NCBI GenBank assembly: GCA_021790895.1
Contig: JAJYFM010000021.1
Span: 1-34,262 of the forward strand
Direction of reading: 5' to 3'
DNA: 34,262 nucleotides
From: a bacterium
Lineage (GTDB): Bacteria > Vulcanimicrobiota > Vulcanimicrobiia > Vulcanimicrobiales > Vulcanimicrobiaceae
Shown here: in pieces, positions 8,884 to 18,522 of the stretch
How the letters are laid out: every line of letters begins with the position of its first letter
How positions within the stretch are numbered: position 1 is the first letter of the stretch
The notes under the pieces: model-generated
The model's input: only the letters and a program-made list of their open reading frames with translations
Told to the model about the DNA's origin: nothing
Database searches by the model: none
Made by a program: the position numbers and the translations under genes

Positions 8884-9637
8884 CGGACGATCGGTTCTCG
8901 TCACGGGAGCTGCCTCCGGGCTCGCTGCGGGAATCGCGGCGGGGCTTGCACGCGATGGATTCGCTCGCGTCGCGATCACCTGGCGCGAGAGCTCTCCGGA
9001 GCACACGCTCGCTCGTATCCGCGCCGAAGGGGCGATTGCGAGCGCAACGCAGATCGACTTTCTCGCCGACGCGAGCGAGATCGCAAGCGCGCTCGATCGC
9101 TGCGTGCACGAACACGGCCCATTCGATACGCTGGTTCATGCAGTCGGGCCGCTGCAATTTGCGGCGTTAGAGCGTGCCGACGAAGCGGCATATCGCGCGA
9201 TGTTCGACGGCAACGTGCGTAGCGCATGGCTTGCGGCGAGGGCCGTCCTTCCTGCCATGCGCGAAGCAGGATTCGGAAGGATCGTCGCCTTCGGGATGAA
9301 CGGTTCCGCGCAGAGCATTCCGGCGCCGGGGCTCGGCCTCCATGCGGCGGCGAAGAGCGCACTCGTCTCGCTGCTTCGTACGCTCGCGGCCGAAGTCGCG
9401 CAGCACGGAATCACCGTCAACGCGATCGAGCCCGGCGACATCCGCGAAAAGTCGCTCGACCGCGCCGAAGCGCGAAAGAAAACCGCCGCCAATCCCGTCG
9501 GCCGCGCGGGCTCCTACGAAGATGTGCTCGATGCAGTGCGCTTTTTCGTCGCCGCCGAGCGCGATTTCATCACCGGCGTCGTTCTTCCGGTAACCGGGGG
9601 GCTCCAGGGGCCACACGAGCGAAATATGCCGGGATGA
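8870..9637 (+). CDS. Short-chain dehydrogenase/reductase, atypical active site
   Basis: A 255-residue classical-length SDR, FabG-like in layout. The Rossmann start reads VTGAASGLA (residues 11-19), where the last Gly of TGxxxGxG is Ala. Asn115 in the NVRSAW helix and the C-terminal INGxxLPVTGG-like end (GVVLPVTGG) are present. The catalytic YxxxK is changed: the sequence is H158-A-A-A-K162, with His at the Tyr position, and the usual Ser position 13 residues earlier is Gly145 (Ser146 adjacent). Oxidoreductase activity is therefore uncertain. The GTG start at 8870 overlaps the end of the RND gene by 14 bases. The stop overlaps the next gene's ATG (ATGA), so it belongs to the aminopeptidase operon. 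Confidence 0.85.
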   Translation: MRRINGRSVLVTGAASGLAAGIAAGLARDGFARVAITWRESSPEHTLARIRAEGAIASATQIDFLADASEIASALDRCVHEHGPFDTLVHAVGPLQFAALERADEAAYRAMFDGNVRSAWLAARAVLPAMREAGFGRIVAFGMNGSAQSIPAPGLGLHAAAKSALVSLLRTLAAEVAQHGITVNAIEPGDIREKSLDRAEARKKTAANPVGRAGSYEDVLDAVRFFVAAERDFITGVVLPVTGGLQGPHERNMPG

Positions 9638-12198
9638 CTTTTGCACAGCGTATCGACGACGCCCACCGTGCCTTTGCTTTGCCGGGAGCGCGCGATCGAT
9701 ATGGTCCCGATAAAACCGTTGACGTTGAAGAGATCCTCCTGACCCTCGAGCCGCGTTTGGCAGATGCGGTGCTCGACGGCGTCTGCACCACCCGCATGCG
9801 CGCGCTCGACGAGCCGGTCGAACGATTGGCGTTCGATGCCGTCGATCTCGCGGTGAGTTCGGTTACCAAAAATGGTCAGCCGCAACAGTATCGCGCGCGT
9901 GATGGTCGCCTGGAGATCGAATTCGACCCGGTGCTCGCTGCGGGCGAACGTTGTGAGGTCAGCGTTGTCTATCGCGTGACTCGTCCGCGCGCCGGACTTT
10001 TTTTTATTGCTCCGAGCGCAGCGTACCCACAGAAGGTCGCGCATTGTTGGACCCAGAGTCAAGACGAAAATGCGCGCTATTGGTTCCCTTGTCTCGATTA
10101 CCCGCACGCCAAACAACCGACCGAGACGACGATCGTCGTTGATGCGGGGCTTTTCGCTCTTGCAAACGGTGCATTGGTCGAGCGACGCGACGAAGGCGGA
10201 AAGAGCCTCTTTCGCTATCGACAAGAGATCAAACACAGTACCTACCTCATGACGATGGTCGCGGGGCCGTTCGAAGAGATCGACCTCGGTACCGCCGGTG
10301 CGGCGACGGTTCCGGTTCTGCTCTATGCGTTGCCGGGGCGCGCCGACGATGCTCGCCGCGCATTCGGAAAGACACCGGCGATGATCGATCTTTTTGAAGA
10401 ACGGATCGGCACGCCATATCCGTTCGCACGATACTCGCAGATCGCCGTTAGCGATTTCATTTTCGGCGGCATGGAGAACACGTCGGCGACGACGCAGACG
10501 GATCGGGTGCTTTACGACGAACGCGCCGCAATCGATTACTCGGCTGATTTTCTCACCGCTCACGAACTCGCACACCAATGGTTCGGCGATCTCCTTACCT
10601 GCCGCGACTGGGCGCATGCATGGTTGAACGAAGGCTTCGCGACGTTCTTCGAAGGCGTGTGGTTCGAGCGCGATCTCGGATACGATGAATATCTCTACCA
10701 CCATCTTGGTTGTCTTTCGAGATATCTCGACGAAGATGCGACGCGCTATCGTCGCCCGATCGTCTGTAATCGCTTTCGCGATCCGATCGAGTTATTCGAC
10801 CGGCACCTCTATGAAAAAGGTGCGGCGGTACTGCACATTTTGCGACGCGACCTCGGCGATGCGCGCTTTTGGCGTTCGATTCGTCATTACGTCGCGCAAA
10901 ATGCAGAACGTAACGTTGAGACGATCGACCTCGTTCGTGCGATTGAAGAAAGCACCGGGCGCAATATGCGCGGCTTCTTCGATCGTTGGGTGATGAAGGC
11001 CGGACATCCCGAGTTGAAGATTACGGCATCCTGGGATGCAAAGCGCTCGGCGGTAACGATAGCCGTGGACCAAGAGCAGGCAATCGACGACGACCGCCCG
11101 CCGTTCCCGTTCGATCTCGCGGTCGGTCTCTGCGAGGAGTTGCCGAAATCGCTGCTCCGCGACGCGGGAAGCGATCCAATCGCCGGTGAGCAGCGCTTGC
11201 TGTTGCGGGTCGAGCGACAGAACGAACGTTTTGTTATCCCGTGCTCGCGCGAGCCGCAACTCATCCGCATCGATCCCGGTGCGGGAATTCTCGGGAAGGT
11301 GCGCTTTGCTCTCGGAGCGAGTGCGGCGGCGAATGTTCTTGCAGCCGATCCCGACCCGATCGCGCGCATTCGCGCCGCCGAAGAACTCGTTCGCGACGAA
11401 GGAAGTGCGGCCCGCAGCGCGCTCGCCGAGGCCTTCCGAAGCGAGCCGTTTTGGGGCGTCCTCGCGGAAACGGCGCGCATGTTGGGGGCGAGCCGGGCTC
11501 CGTGGGCGCGCGATATCCTGCTTGCGGCGCTCGCGCATGCGCACCCGAAGGTGCGCCGTGCCGTCGCCGATGCGCTGGGAGTATGGCGCGAACCGCTTGT
11601 CGCCGATGCGCTGATCGTTCGTTCGCGAGAGGATGCTTCCTATTTCGTCAGCGCGGCGGCGGCGAATGCACTCGGCAAAACGCGCGACCCTCGCGCGCTC
11701 GATCTCTTGACGGCGCTTTCGCAAGCACAGAGTTGGAACGGGACGATCGAGGCCGGCGCGGTGCGCGGCTTAGCCGAACTCGCCGACGAGCGAGCGCTTC
11801 CCGCGATCCTCGCCGCATCGGCTCTCGGCCGCGATGAGGGGTTGCGTCGCGCCGCCGTCGCCGCACTCGGGCGCGTCGGCGAACTCGTCGACGCACAGCG
11901 CGTTGCGACGATCGACGCGTTAATTACGTTGCTCGACGATGAGGCGTTCTTGGTACAACTCGCAGCGATCTCGGCGCTTGAGGGGCTGGGCGATGCCCGC
12001 GCGCTCGGCGCGCTCGATCGATTGGCAAGAAGCGCGTACGACGGACGCGCGCGTCGCGATGCCGCCGAGGCTGCAATGACGATCCGAGAGGGGTTACGCG
12101 TTCCCGCTCAGGTGGTGCATTTACGCGAAGATATCGACCGGTTGCGTGAAGAGCAGAAGAAGATCGCCGAGCGTATCGCGGCTCTCGAGACTCCGTAA
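9634..12198 (+). CDS. M1-family zinc aminopeptidase with C-terminal HEAT repeats
   Basis: An 854-residue gluzincin aminopeptidase that removes N-terminal residues from peptides. After the N-terminal beta-saddle domain come the exopeptidase motif GGMEN (278-282, a variant of GAMEN) and the zinc site HELAH (His310, His314) with Glu333 in NEGFAT, exactly 18 residues after the second His. The likely catalytic Tyr393 lies in LYEKGA. Residues from about 560 to 820 form HEAT/PBS-lyase-like helical repeats (for example VRRAVADALGVWREPLVADAL), and the last 30 residues look like a coiled coil. No signal peptide is seen, so it is probably cytoplasmic. The frame stays open back to 9226, but the ATG at 9634 overlaps the SDR stop (ATGA) and gives a normal N-terminus. 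Confidence 0.93.
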   Translation: MTFAQRIDDAHRAFALPGARDRYGPDKTVDVEEILLTLEPRLADAVLDGVCTTRMRALDEPVERLAFDAVDLAVSSVTKNGQPQQYRARDGRLEIEFDPVLAAGERCEVSVVYRVTRPRAGLFFIAPSAAYPQKVAHCWTQSQDENARYWFPCLDYPHAKQPTETTIVVDAGLFALANGALVERRDEGGKSLFRYRQEIKHSTYLMTMVAGPFEEIDLGTAGAATVPVLLYALPGRADDARRAFGKTPAMIDLFEERIGTPYPFARYSQIAVSDFIFGGMENTSATTQTDRVLYDERAAIDYSADFLTAHELAHQWFGDLLTCRDWAHAWLNEGFATFFEGVWFERDLGYDEYLYHHLGCLSRYLDEDATRYRRPIVCNRFRDPIELFDRHLYEKGAAVLHILRRDLGDARFWRSIRHYVAQNAERNVETIDLVRAIEESTGRNMRGFFDRWVMKAGHPELKITASWDAKRSAVTIAVDQEQAIDDDRPPFPFDLAVGLCEELPKSLLRDAGSDPIAGEQRLLLRVERQNERFVIPCSREPQLIRIDPGAGILGKVRFALGASAAANVLAADPDPIARIRAAEELVRDEGSAARSALAEAFRSEPFWGVLAETARMLGASRAPWARDILLAALAHAHPKVRRAVADALGVWREPLVADALIVRSREDASYFVSAAAANALGKTRDPRALDLLTALSQAQSWNGTIEAGAVRGLAELADERALPAILAASALGRDEGLRRAAVAALGRVGELVDAQRVATIDALITLLDDEAFLVQLAAISALEGLGDARALGALDRLARSAYDGRARRDAAEAAMTIREGLRVPAQVVHLREDIDRLREEQKKIAERIAALETP

Positions 12199-13495
12199 GC
12201 GCATAGCGATCGTAGCGACGCTGCTCTTTGCAGTGTACGCTCTGGTCGTTATCGTCTTTGCGGCGCATCGAAAGCCCGAAGTGCCTCCCTCCGCGCCGCT
12301 GAGCATCGCGCGTGCGACGCCTATTCCCGTGCACGCACCCGAACGCTACGTTCCGTGGAGTGCAGCGGCACGCGCCGCAATCGCGCGAAAGATCGCGCAG
12401 CTCTTCGCGCCGTCGCTGCAAGGAGCCCATCGCTATACTCTCCTCGTGCTCGACGAACGCGGTCACACGCTCTTTGCCGACCGCGCCGAGAGCACCGCTG
12501 CCCCGGCTTCGGCGCAGAAAATCATCGTTGCCGAAACGGCGTTGCGCGTGCTCGGCCCGAATTTTCGTTTCCCAACCCTCCTCGTTGCGCGCGCCCCATA
12601 CCATAGCACCGCGCAGATCGGAACGCTCTGGGCGGTCGGCTCGGGTGATCCGAGCCTGCGTGCAAGCGATCTGCGGAACGCCGCGCGTGCGTTGCGCGCC
12701 GCCGGGGTGACCAGCGTCGCGCGCATCGCGGTCGATCCGAGCGCAAGCCTCGGCGCGGAGATCAATCCGCACTGGAACCCCGAGAACGACGGCGCGCCTT
12801 ATCAAGCGCCGACCTCTGCGCTCTCCGTCAACGGAAATCTCGTCGAGTCGGTACCCGTCGGCGATCCCAATCGTCACGCAGCCGCGGTTTTGCGCGCGGC
12901 GCTCGAGCATGTCGGCATCTCGGTGGGGGCGCAAACGCTCATCAGCCGCGCGCCGCTCACCGCTTCGGTCTGGTGGAATCATCGCTCGGCGCCGTTACGC
13001 GATCTCGAACGACACATGCTGGTGCAGTCGGACAATCATTACGCCGAACAACTGTTGCGTGCGGTCGCTCTACGGATTTACGGACGCGCGAACGTCGCCG
13101 ACGGCGTTCGCGCCGAACGCGCACTGCTACGACGCATGCACGTTCCGATGCCGGGGATGAAGTTGCTCGATGGCTCTGGATTGAGCCACGGAGATCGCGT
13201 CGCGGCGAGAACGCTGGCGACGATACTCCTGCGAACGCGCGGAACGGGTGCTTACGATATGGATCCGCTCTTGGCACGCGCCGATCTCGACGGGACGTTA
13301 CAGGGTATCGATTTCGGACCCGCCGACGGCCGCGTACGCGCGAAGACCGGGCATCTCGACGATGCATCTTCGCTTGAAGGATACGTGCGGACGCGTCGGC
13401 ACGGAGAGGTCATTTTTGCGTTCTTGGTTAACGGCTCCCCGGGTGACCCGGATAGATCGATGCGCCGCAGCGTTGAAGCGCTCTCGTTGATGTAA
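12146..13495 (+). CDS. dacB: D-alanyl-D-alanine carboxypeptidase/endopeptidase, S13 (PBP4/DacB) family
   Basis: Acts on periplasmic peptidoglycan, trimming the terminal D-Ala or cutting cross-links. The 449-residue protein has a basic N-terminus and one hydrophobic helix (about 20-40, IAIVATLLFAVYALVVIVFA), serving as signal or anchor. All three penicillin-binding motifs are present: SxxK as S122-A-Q-K125, SxN as S295-D-N297, and K400-T-G402. The stretch GSGDPSL in the second quarter is typical of DacB. The GTG start at 12146 lies 53 bases inside the aminopeptidase gene; a later GTG near 12233 would cut the membrane helix in half, so the long form is preferred. The next gene begins 8 bases after the stop. 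Confidence 0.93.
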   Translation: MKSRRRSPSVSRLSRLRKRIAIVATLLFAVYALVVIVFAAHRKPEVPPSAPLSIARATPIPVHAPERYVPWSAAARAAIARKIAQLFAPSLQGAHRYTLLVLDERGHTLFADRAESTAAPASAQKIIVAETALRVLGPNFRFPTLLVARAPYHSTAQIGTLWAVGSGDPSLRASDLRNAARALRAAGVTSVARIAVDPSASLGAEINPHWNPENDGAPYQAPTSALSVNGNLVESVPVGDPNRHAAAVLRAALEHVGISVGAQTLISRAPLTASVWWNHRSAPLRDLERHMLVQSDNHYAEQLLRAVALRIYGRANVADGVRAERALLRRMHVPMPGMKLLDGSGLSHGDRVAARTLATILLRTRGTGAYDMDPLLARADLDGTLQGIDFGPADGRVRAKTGHLDDASSLEGYVRTRRHGEVIFAFLVNGSPGDPDRSMRRSVEALSLM

Positions 13496-13502
13496 GAGTA
13501 TC

Positions 13503-14918
13503 GTGACCGACGATCCGCTTACCGCGCAAAGCGCACAGCGTGTTCTCGACCGCGCCCTCCGCGACGGCGGCCTCTTCGCCGATATTTTTTGCGAACGGCG
13601 ATCCAACGTACGCATGACGCTGCAAGAGGGGGCGATTCACGAAGCCGCGCTCTCGCAAACCTTCGGCGCGGGAGTGCGCGTCGTCGTCGGCGAGTCCGCC
13701 GGTTACGCCTACACCGAAGAGATCAGCGAAGAGCGTCTGCTGGAGGCAGCCTCGCGGGCGGCGGCGATCGCGCGCCTCACCGCGGAAGGCTCGTCGCGCT
13801 CCGCACAACTCGGATCGCTCGAACGCGCGCGCGATCGGCTCTACGACCGCAGTCGGGTTGAGAATGCCGCTCCTCGCGAACTGGCGGCGCTGCTCGAACG
13901 AACGGAGAGCGCGGCGCGTGCCGGCGATTCCAAAATCGTCGATGTCAACGCGCATATCGTCGACGAATTGCAAGAACTCTGGATTGCGCGCAGCGACGGG
14001 TTCTTCCGGTACGACCGGCGACCGCTGGTGACGCTGGGTGTCCAATGCATCGCGCGTCGCGGCAAAGAGCGTGGAACCGGCTATTGTGCCGACGGCGGCC
14101 GAACCGCGGTTGCCTTCTTCGAATCGATGACGCCGGAGCAGATCGCCGGTGAATCGGCGCGGATTGCGCTCGTGAATCTCGACGCGCGCCCGGCTCCGGC
14201 CGGTGAGTTCGAAACATTGCTCGGTGCCGGCGGCGGTGGCGTGCTCTTGCACGAAGCCGTGGGGCATGGTTTGGAGGGCGATTTCAACCGCCGAGGCGTC
14301 TCGCTCTATAGCGGGAGAATCGGCGAACGGGTGGCGAGCGAACTCGTCACGATTTACGACGACGGCGATATTCCTGAAGAACGCGGCAGTACGTCGTTTG
14401 ACGACGAGGGGACTCCATGCGGCCATACGGTGCTCGTTGAAGGCGGTATATTACGCGGTTATTTGCACGACGAGCTCAATGCGCGTTTGATGGGAATGCG
14501 CTCCACCGGCAATGGAAGGCGACAATCATTTCGCCATTTGCCGCAACCGCGAATGTGTAATACGTATATGCCGCCCGGCGATGCAGACCTTGAAGAGATG
14601 ATCGCATCGGTCGAAAACGGCATCTATGCAAAATCATTTGCCGGCGGACAGGTCGATATCGGGAAGGGAGATTTTGTGTTTATGATCGCCGAAGGATATC
14701 GCATCGAACACGGACGCCTCGGCGCGGCTGTTAAAAACGCGACGATCGTCGGTAACGGCCCCGATGCGATGACGAAGGTCACCGCGGTTGGTAACGATGC
14801 GCGCTTTGCGCGTCGACATTATACCTGCGGCAAGGGTGGGCAGCACGTTCCCGTCGGGGTCGGTATGCCGACGGTAAAAATTTCGGCGATGAGCCTCGGT
14901 GGTACGGCAAGTGCGTGA
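13503..14918 (+). CDS. tldD: Metalloprotease TldD
   Basis: Large subunit of the TldD/TldE heterodimeric zinc protease, known for processing microcin and other RiPP leader peptides and for CcdA degradation. The 471-residue length fits. The metal motif HExxxH is seen as H250-E-A-V-G-H255, followed by the family sequence GLEGDFNRRG. Other TldD marks are FRHLPQPRMCNTYM and the C-terminal KISAMSLGG. The GTG at 13503 is 8 bases after the dacB stop. The 3' end overlaps tldE, as expected for obligate partners. No RiPP precursor or cyclase genes are visible nearby, so the substrate is unknown. Confidence 0.96.
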   Translation: MTDDPLTAQSAQRVLDRALRDGGLFADIFCERRSNVRMTLQEGAIHEAALSQTFGAGVRVVVGESAGYAYTEEISEERLLEAASRAAAIARLTAEGSSRSAQLGSLERARDRLYDRSRVENAAPRELAALLERTESAARAGDSKIVDVNAHIVDELQELWIARSDGFFRYDRRPLVTLGVQCIARRGKERGTGYCADGGRTAVAFFESMTPEQIAGESARIALVNLDARPAPAGEFETLLGAGGGGVLLHEAVGHGLEGDFNRRGVSLYSGRIGERVASELVTIYDDGDIPEERGSTSFDDEGTPCGHTVLVEGGILRGYLHDELNARLMGMRSTGNGRRQSFRHLPQPRMCNTYMPPGDADLEEMIASVENGIYAKSFAGGQVDIGKGDFVFMIAEGYRIEHGRLGAAVKNATIVGNGPDAMTKVTAVGNDARFARRHYTCGKGGQHVPVGVGMPTVKISAMSLGGTASA

Positions 14919-16254
14919 GGCGGAGGCGCGGGAGCGCGCGCAACGCGCTGTCGATATCGCTATGACGATGGGGGCGAGCGAAGCGGAAGCGCGCATTGTC
15001 CTTGCGCGCCGCTTTAACGCCGCGGCGCGCGGAGAGCGCGTTACGCAGCTCGATTTCTCGGAGGGGCGTAGCCTCTCGATGCGACTTTTCATCGAACAGC
15101 GGAAGGCAACGCTCGTTGGGACGCATTGGACCGACGACGAAATTCGTTCGGGTGTTGCGACTGCGTTGGAGCAAGCGCGTTTTGCCGGAGTCGATCGCTT
15201 TGCAGGCCTTCCCGATCCGCAGAGCGTCCCGAGCCGCGATCTCGATCTCTACGATCGCAAAATCGAGGAACGCCTCGACGAAGAGCGCCTCGACGACGTT
15301 CGGAGCGTCGAACGTTCGATTCGCGAAGCGGATCGACGCATCGACAATAGCAACGGCTCGCATTATAGCGACGCATGCGTGACGCTGGCGCTTGCAAACT
15401 CCAGCGGCATGGTCGGAAGTTATCGCGGTACGCAGGTCGGCATCTCGGCATCGCCGGTCGCAAGCGACGGCGCCTATAAACGCACCGCGCATTACGGCAG
15501 CGCCGCGCGGTTTCTTTCTCACCTCGATACTCCCGATGCAATCGCTCGCGAAGCGGTGCGGCGGACGGTCGCTTTCTACCGAGCGACGAAACCGAAAACG
15601 CAAACGACGACGATTCTCTTCGACCGGGAAGTTGCGGCCTCGGTGCTCGATGATATATTTTCGGCGTGCAATGCCGCAAACGTCGCAATCGGAAATTCGT
15701 GGCTTGCAGGGCGCACCGGAGAGCGGATCGGCAGCGATCTCGTCGATATCCTCGACGACGGCACGATTCCCGGCGCGCTGGGCTCCTCGCCCTTCGATGC
15801 CGAAGGAACGCCGTCGCAGCGTACGCCGGTCTTCGAGCGCGGTGTCCTCCGTTCGTTCCTCTTCGACGCCTACTATGCGCGGCGATTAGGTGCAAAAAGC
15901 ACCGGCAACGCCGTCGCCGGAGGAATCGGGCCGAATACCTTTTTTCTGGCGCCGGGGAGCGCGAGCCTCGAGGAACTGATCGCATCGACGAAGCAGGGTA
16001 TCCTGGTTTTGGAAACGATCGGCTTCGCAACCGAACATGCATCGGGGCTCTATAGCCGGGGCGCACGCGGAATTGCGATATGCAATGGTGAACTAGCCGA
16101 ACCAATAGAAGAATTCACGATAGCAGCCCCGTTCCCCGAGATGCTGGCAGGCATTGACGCCGTCGCAAACGATCTCAAATTCGACGGATCGATTGCCTCT
16201 CCGAGTTTCCGGGTAGCCGAGATGCAAGTAAGCGGATCATCATCCGCACCGTAG
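14899..16254 (+). CDS. tldE: TldE/PmbA-family protein (TldD partner)
   Basis: Partner subunit of TldD; it lacks the zinc motif and helps form the proteolytic chamber. About 451 residues, with the PmbA features SFRVAEMQVSG at the C-terminus and STGNAVAGGIGPNTF in the C-terminal domain. The start is either GTG 14899 or GTG 14911, both inside tldD; the overlap is 20 or 8 bases. Neither has a clear ribosome-binding site, consistent with coupled translation. Its stop is followed after 13 bases by the malic enzyme gene, whose AGGAGG site begins directly at the tldE end. Confidence 0.93.
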   Translation: MVRQVREAEARERAQRAVDIAMTMGASEAEARIVLARRFNAAARGERVTQLDFSEGRSLSMRLFIEQRKATLVGTHWTDDEIRSGVATALEQARFAGVDRFAGLPDPQSVPSRDLDLYDRKIEERLDEERLDDVRSVERSIREADRRIDNSNGSHYSDACVTLALANSSGMVGSYRGTQVGISASPVASDGAYKRTAHYGSAARFLSHLDTPDAIAREAVRRTVAFYRATKPKTQTTTILFDREVAASVLDDIFSACNAANVAIGNSWLAGRTGERIGSDLVDILDDGTIPGALGSSPFDAEGTPSQRTPVFERGVLRSFLFDAYYARRLGAKSTGNAVAGGIGPNTFFLAPGSASLEELIASTKQGILVLETIGFATEHASGLYSRGARGIAICNGELAEPIEEFTIAAPFPEMLAGIDAVANDLKFDGSIASPSFRVAEMQVSGSSSAP

Positions 16255-16267
16255 GAGGATCGAAGTC

Positions 16268-17710
16268 GTGGCGCAAGTTGCAATAAGTTTTACGCTCATC
16301 ATGCGTGTCGAAATGCCGAATGAAACCGGCGCCTTCGGCGTGCTCGCCACGGCAATCGGTGATGCCGGGGGTGTTATCGCAGCGGTCGATATGCGGTCGG
16401 TGAATCGGGCGCGCGTCATTCGCGACGTCACGGTGAACGTCAGCTCCGAGCAGATCGGCAACGATGTCCGTCGCTGCGTCGAGGCAATCGAGGATGCTCG
16501 CATTATCAGCATCTCGGATTCTACGTTCCTCGCGCATCTCGGCGGCAAGATTCGCGTCGAGCCGAAAATTCCGGTGAAAACGCGCCAAGATCTCTCGACG
16601 GTCTATACGCCCGGCGTTGCGCGTGTCTCGATGGCGATCGCTGCCGACCCGAGCAAAGCCTTTGCGTTGACGATCAAACGAAACTCCGTTGCGGTGGTCT
16701 CCGATGGTACCGCCGTGTTAGGGCTCGGTGATATCGGCCCGCTCGGAGCGTTGCCGGTGATGGAGGGCAAAGCGATGCTCTTCAAACAGTTCGCCGATAT
16801 CGACGCCTTTCCGATCTGCCTCGATACGAAAGATGTCGACGAGATCGTCGAGACGGTCGTGCGTATCGCGCCGGTCTTCGGCGGAATCAATCTCGAAGAT
16901 ATCTCGGCACCGCGCTGTTTCGAGGTCGAACAAAAACTCATCGAGCGACTCGACATACCGGTGATGCACGACGATCAGCACGGGACGGCGGTCGTTATTC
17001 TTGCCGCGTTAATGAATGCGGCGAAAGTGGTTGGGAAGGATTTCTCGAGCTTACAGGTCGTCGTCTCGGGAAGCGGCGCCGCAGGCACGGCGACGATTAA
17101 AATGCTGCTCGGTGCAGGGGTGCGCGACGTCATTCCCGTCGATCGCGTCGGAGCGCTCAATCGGAGCGACCGCTACGATAATCCCCATTGGCGTTGGCTC
17201 GCCGAGAACACCAACCGCGAAAATCGCCGCGGTACGCTCTCCGAGGTATTGAAGGGTGCCGATGTCTTTATCGGCGTCTCGGCCCCCGGGGTGCTACAGC
17301 CCGAAGATATTGCGACGATGGGGCGCGACCCGATCGTCTTTGCGATGGCGAATCCCACCCCGGAGATCATGCCCGATGCGGCGGCACCCGTCGCCACGGT
17401 CATCGCGACGGGGCGCTCCGATTTTCCGAATCAAGTCAATAATCTCTTGGCCTTTCCGGGCATCTTCCGCGGGGCGCTCGAGGTCCGGGCGAGTCGCATC
17501 ACCGAAGGGATGAAACTCGCGGCGGCACGGGCGATCGCCGAGATGGTCAGCGATGAGGAGCGGAACGCCGAATACGTGATCCCCAGTGTCTTCGACCAAC
17601 GCGTTGTCGGGGCGGTCGCGAAGGCCGTCGGCGAGGCGGCTATCGAGGAAGGCGTCGCACGACGTGCTCTCGTAATGAACGACGAAGAGAGCGCTCAGAC
17701 GCTGGTCTAA
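16268..17710 (+). CDS. NAD(P)-dependent malic enzyme with N-terminal ACT domain
   Basis: Oxidative decarboxylation of malate to pyruvate. Residues 1-85 form an ACT-type domain (MRVEMPNETGAFGVLATAIG), likely for allosteric control by a small ligand. The catalytic part starts near residue 105: Tyr113 in VYTPGVARV, Lys168 in MEGKAMLFKQFADID, metal ligands Glu210-Asp211 and Asp235-Asp236 (HDDQHGTA), then a Rossmann NAD(P) site GSGAAGTA near 270. The 480-residue length equals a short bacterial malic enzyme plus ACT. The GTG at 16268 follows a strong AGGAGG. Cofactor preference for NAD or NADP cannot be told. It is the sixth gene of a same-strand run from 8870. Confidence 0.95.
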   Translation: MAQVAISFTLIMRVEMPNETGAFGVLATAIGDAGGVIAAVDMRSVNRARVIRDVTVNVSSEQIGNDVRRCVEAIEDARIISISDSTFLAHLGGKIRVEPKIPVKTRQDLSTVYTPGVARVSMAIAADPSKAFALTIKRNSVAVVSDGTAVLGLGDIGPLGALPVMEGKAMLFKQFADIDAFPICLDTKDVDEIVETVVRIAPVFGGINLEDISAPRCFEVEQKLIERLDIPVMHDDQHGTAVVILAALMNAAKVVGKDFSSLQVVVSGSGAAGTATIKMLLGAGVRDVIPVDRVGALNRSDRYDNPHWRWLAENTNRENRRGTLSEVLKGADVFIGVSAPGVLQPEDIATMGRDPIVFAMANPTPEIMPDAAAPVATVIATGRSDFPNQVNNLLAFPGIFRGALEVRASRITEGMKLAAARAIAEMVSDEERNAEYVIPSVFDQRVVGAVAKAVGEAAIEEGVARRALVMNDEESAQTLV

Positions 17711-17750
17711 TCGCTCGTAATCGTTTCCCGAACTTGAAGTCGGAGGAACC

Positions 17751-18443
17751 ATGCCGCAGGGACGCATTCTCGTCATAGAAGATGATGACGATGTCGCAGC
17801 TCTCGAACGTAGCGTTCTCGAACGCGCCGGATACGAGGTACGGGTAACCGGGTCGGGCGTTGAAGGGCTCGAGATCGCAGCCGAACAGCGCCCCGATGTC
17901 GTCGTGCTCGATGTCGGCCTTCCCGATATCTCCGGGCTCGATGTCTGCACCTCCCTCTGCAACACGCAAAACTGCTATATCCTCATGGTGAGCGGACATA
18001 CGCGCGAACAGGATATTCTGTTGGGGCTCGGGCTCGGCGCCGATGATTACATCACGAAGCCCTTCTCGGGAAACGAACTCGTCGCTCGCGTCGCCTCGTT
18101 TCTGCGCCGCCGCGATCGCTCGGTAGCGATGCGCGAGCTCGACTCGCAATTGCGCGTCGGTGAAGTGATTCTCGACCGCGACCAACACGCGTTGGTGCAT
18201 GGGTCGACCACGGTGACGCTCACCGCGCTGGAGTTCCGGCTTCTTTGGTTCTTGGCTGAGGCCGAGGGGCGGCTGCTCACGCGGGCGCAGATTCTCCAAC
18301 ATGTCTGGAACGACACCTCCGGCGTGCCGACGCGCGTCGTGGACGTCCATATCGCCGCCCTGCGGAAGAAAATCGGCGAGATTTCGGCGCCGCTGGAGAT
18401 CGCCAGCGTCCGGGGCATCGGCTACCGTCTCGACAAGCCGTAG
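17751..18443 (+). CDS. OmpR/PhoB-type response regulator (orphan)
   Basis: A 230-residue two-domain transcription regulator. The receiver domain (1-115) has the acidic pocket Asp11-Asp12, the phospho-acceptor Asp54 in VVLDVGLPD, Ser81 and Lys103 in ITKPFSG. The C-terminal winged helix (about 130-228) has the typical LTALEFRLLWFLAEAEGRLLTR and VVDVHIAALRKKI segments that bind direct-repeat DNA. The ATG at 17751 follows CGGAGGAA. No histidine kinase gene is next to it, so its signal is unknown. It lies 40 bases after the malic enzyme and could be co-transcribed. Confidence 0.95.
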   Translation: MPQGRILVIEDDDDVAALERSVLERAGYEVRVTGSGVEGLEIAAEQRPDVVVLDVGLPDISGLDVCTSLCNTQNCYILMVSGHTREQDILLGLGLGADDYITKPFSGNELVARVASFLRRRDRSVAMRELDSQLRVGEVILDRDQHALVHGSTTVTLTALEFRLLWFLAEAEGRLLTRAQILQHVWNDTSGVPTRVVDVHIAALRKKIGEISAPLEIASVRGIGYRLDKP

Positions 18444-18522
18444 GGGCCGGGAGCCCGTCGATAGCGCTCCCATAATCGGAAAAAGGGAGGGCATCGCCGC
18501 CCCTCGTCCGTAGCCTACCGGG

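Noticed and set aside
9514-10704. Minus-strand open frame of 396 codons opposite the aminopeptidase
   Set aside because: No recognisable domain; it is a shadow of a gene with intact HExxH and GGMEN motifs.
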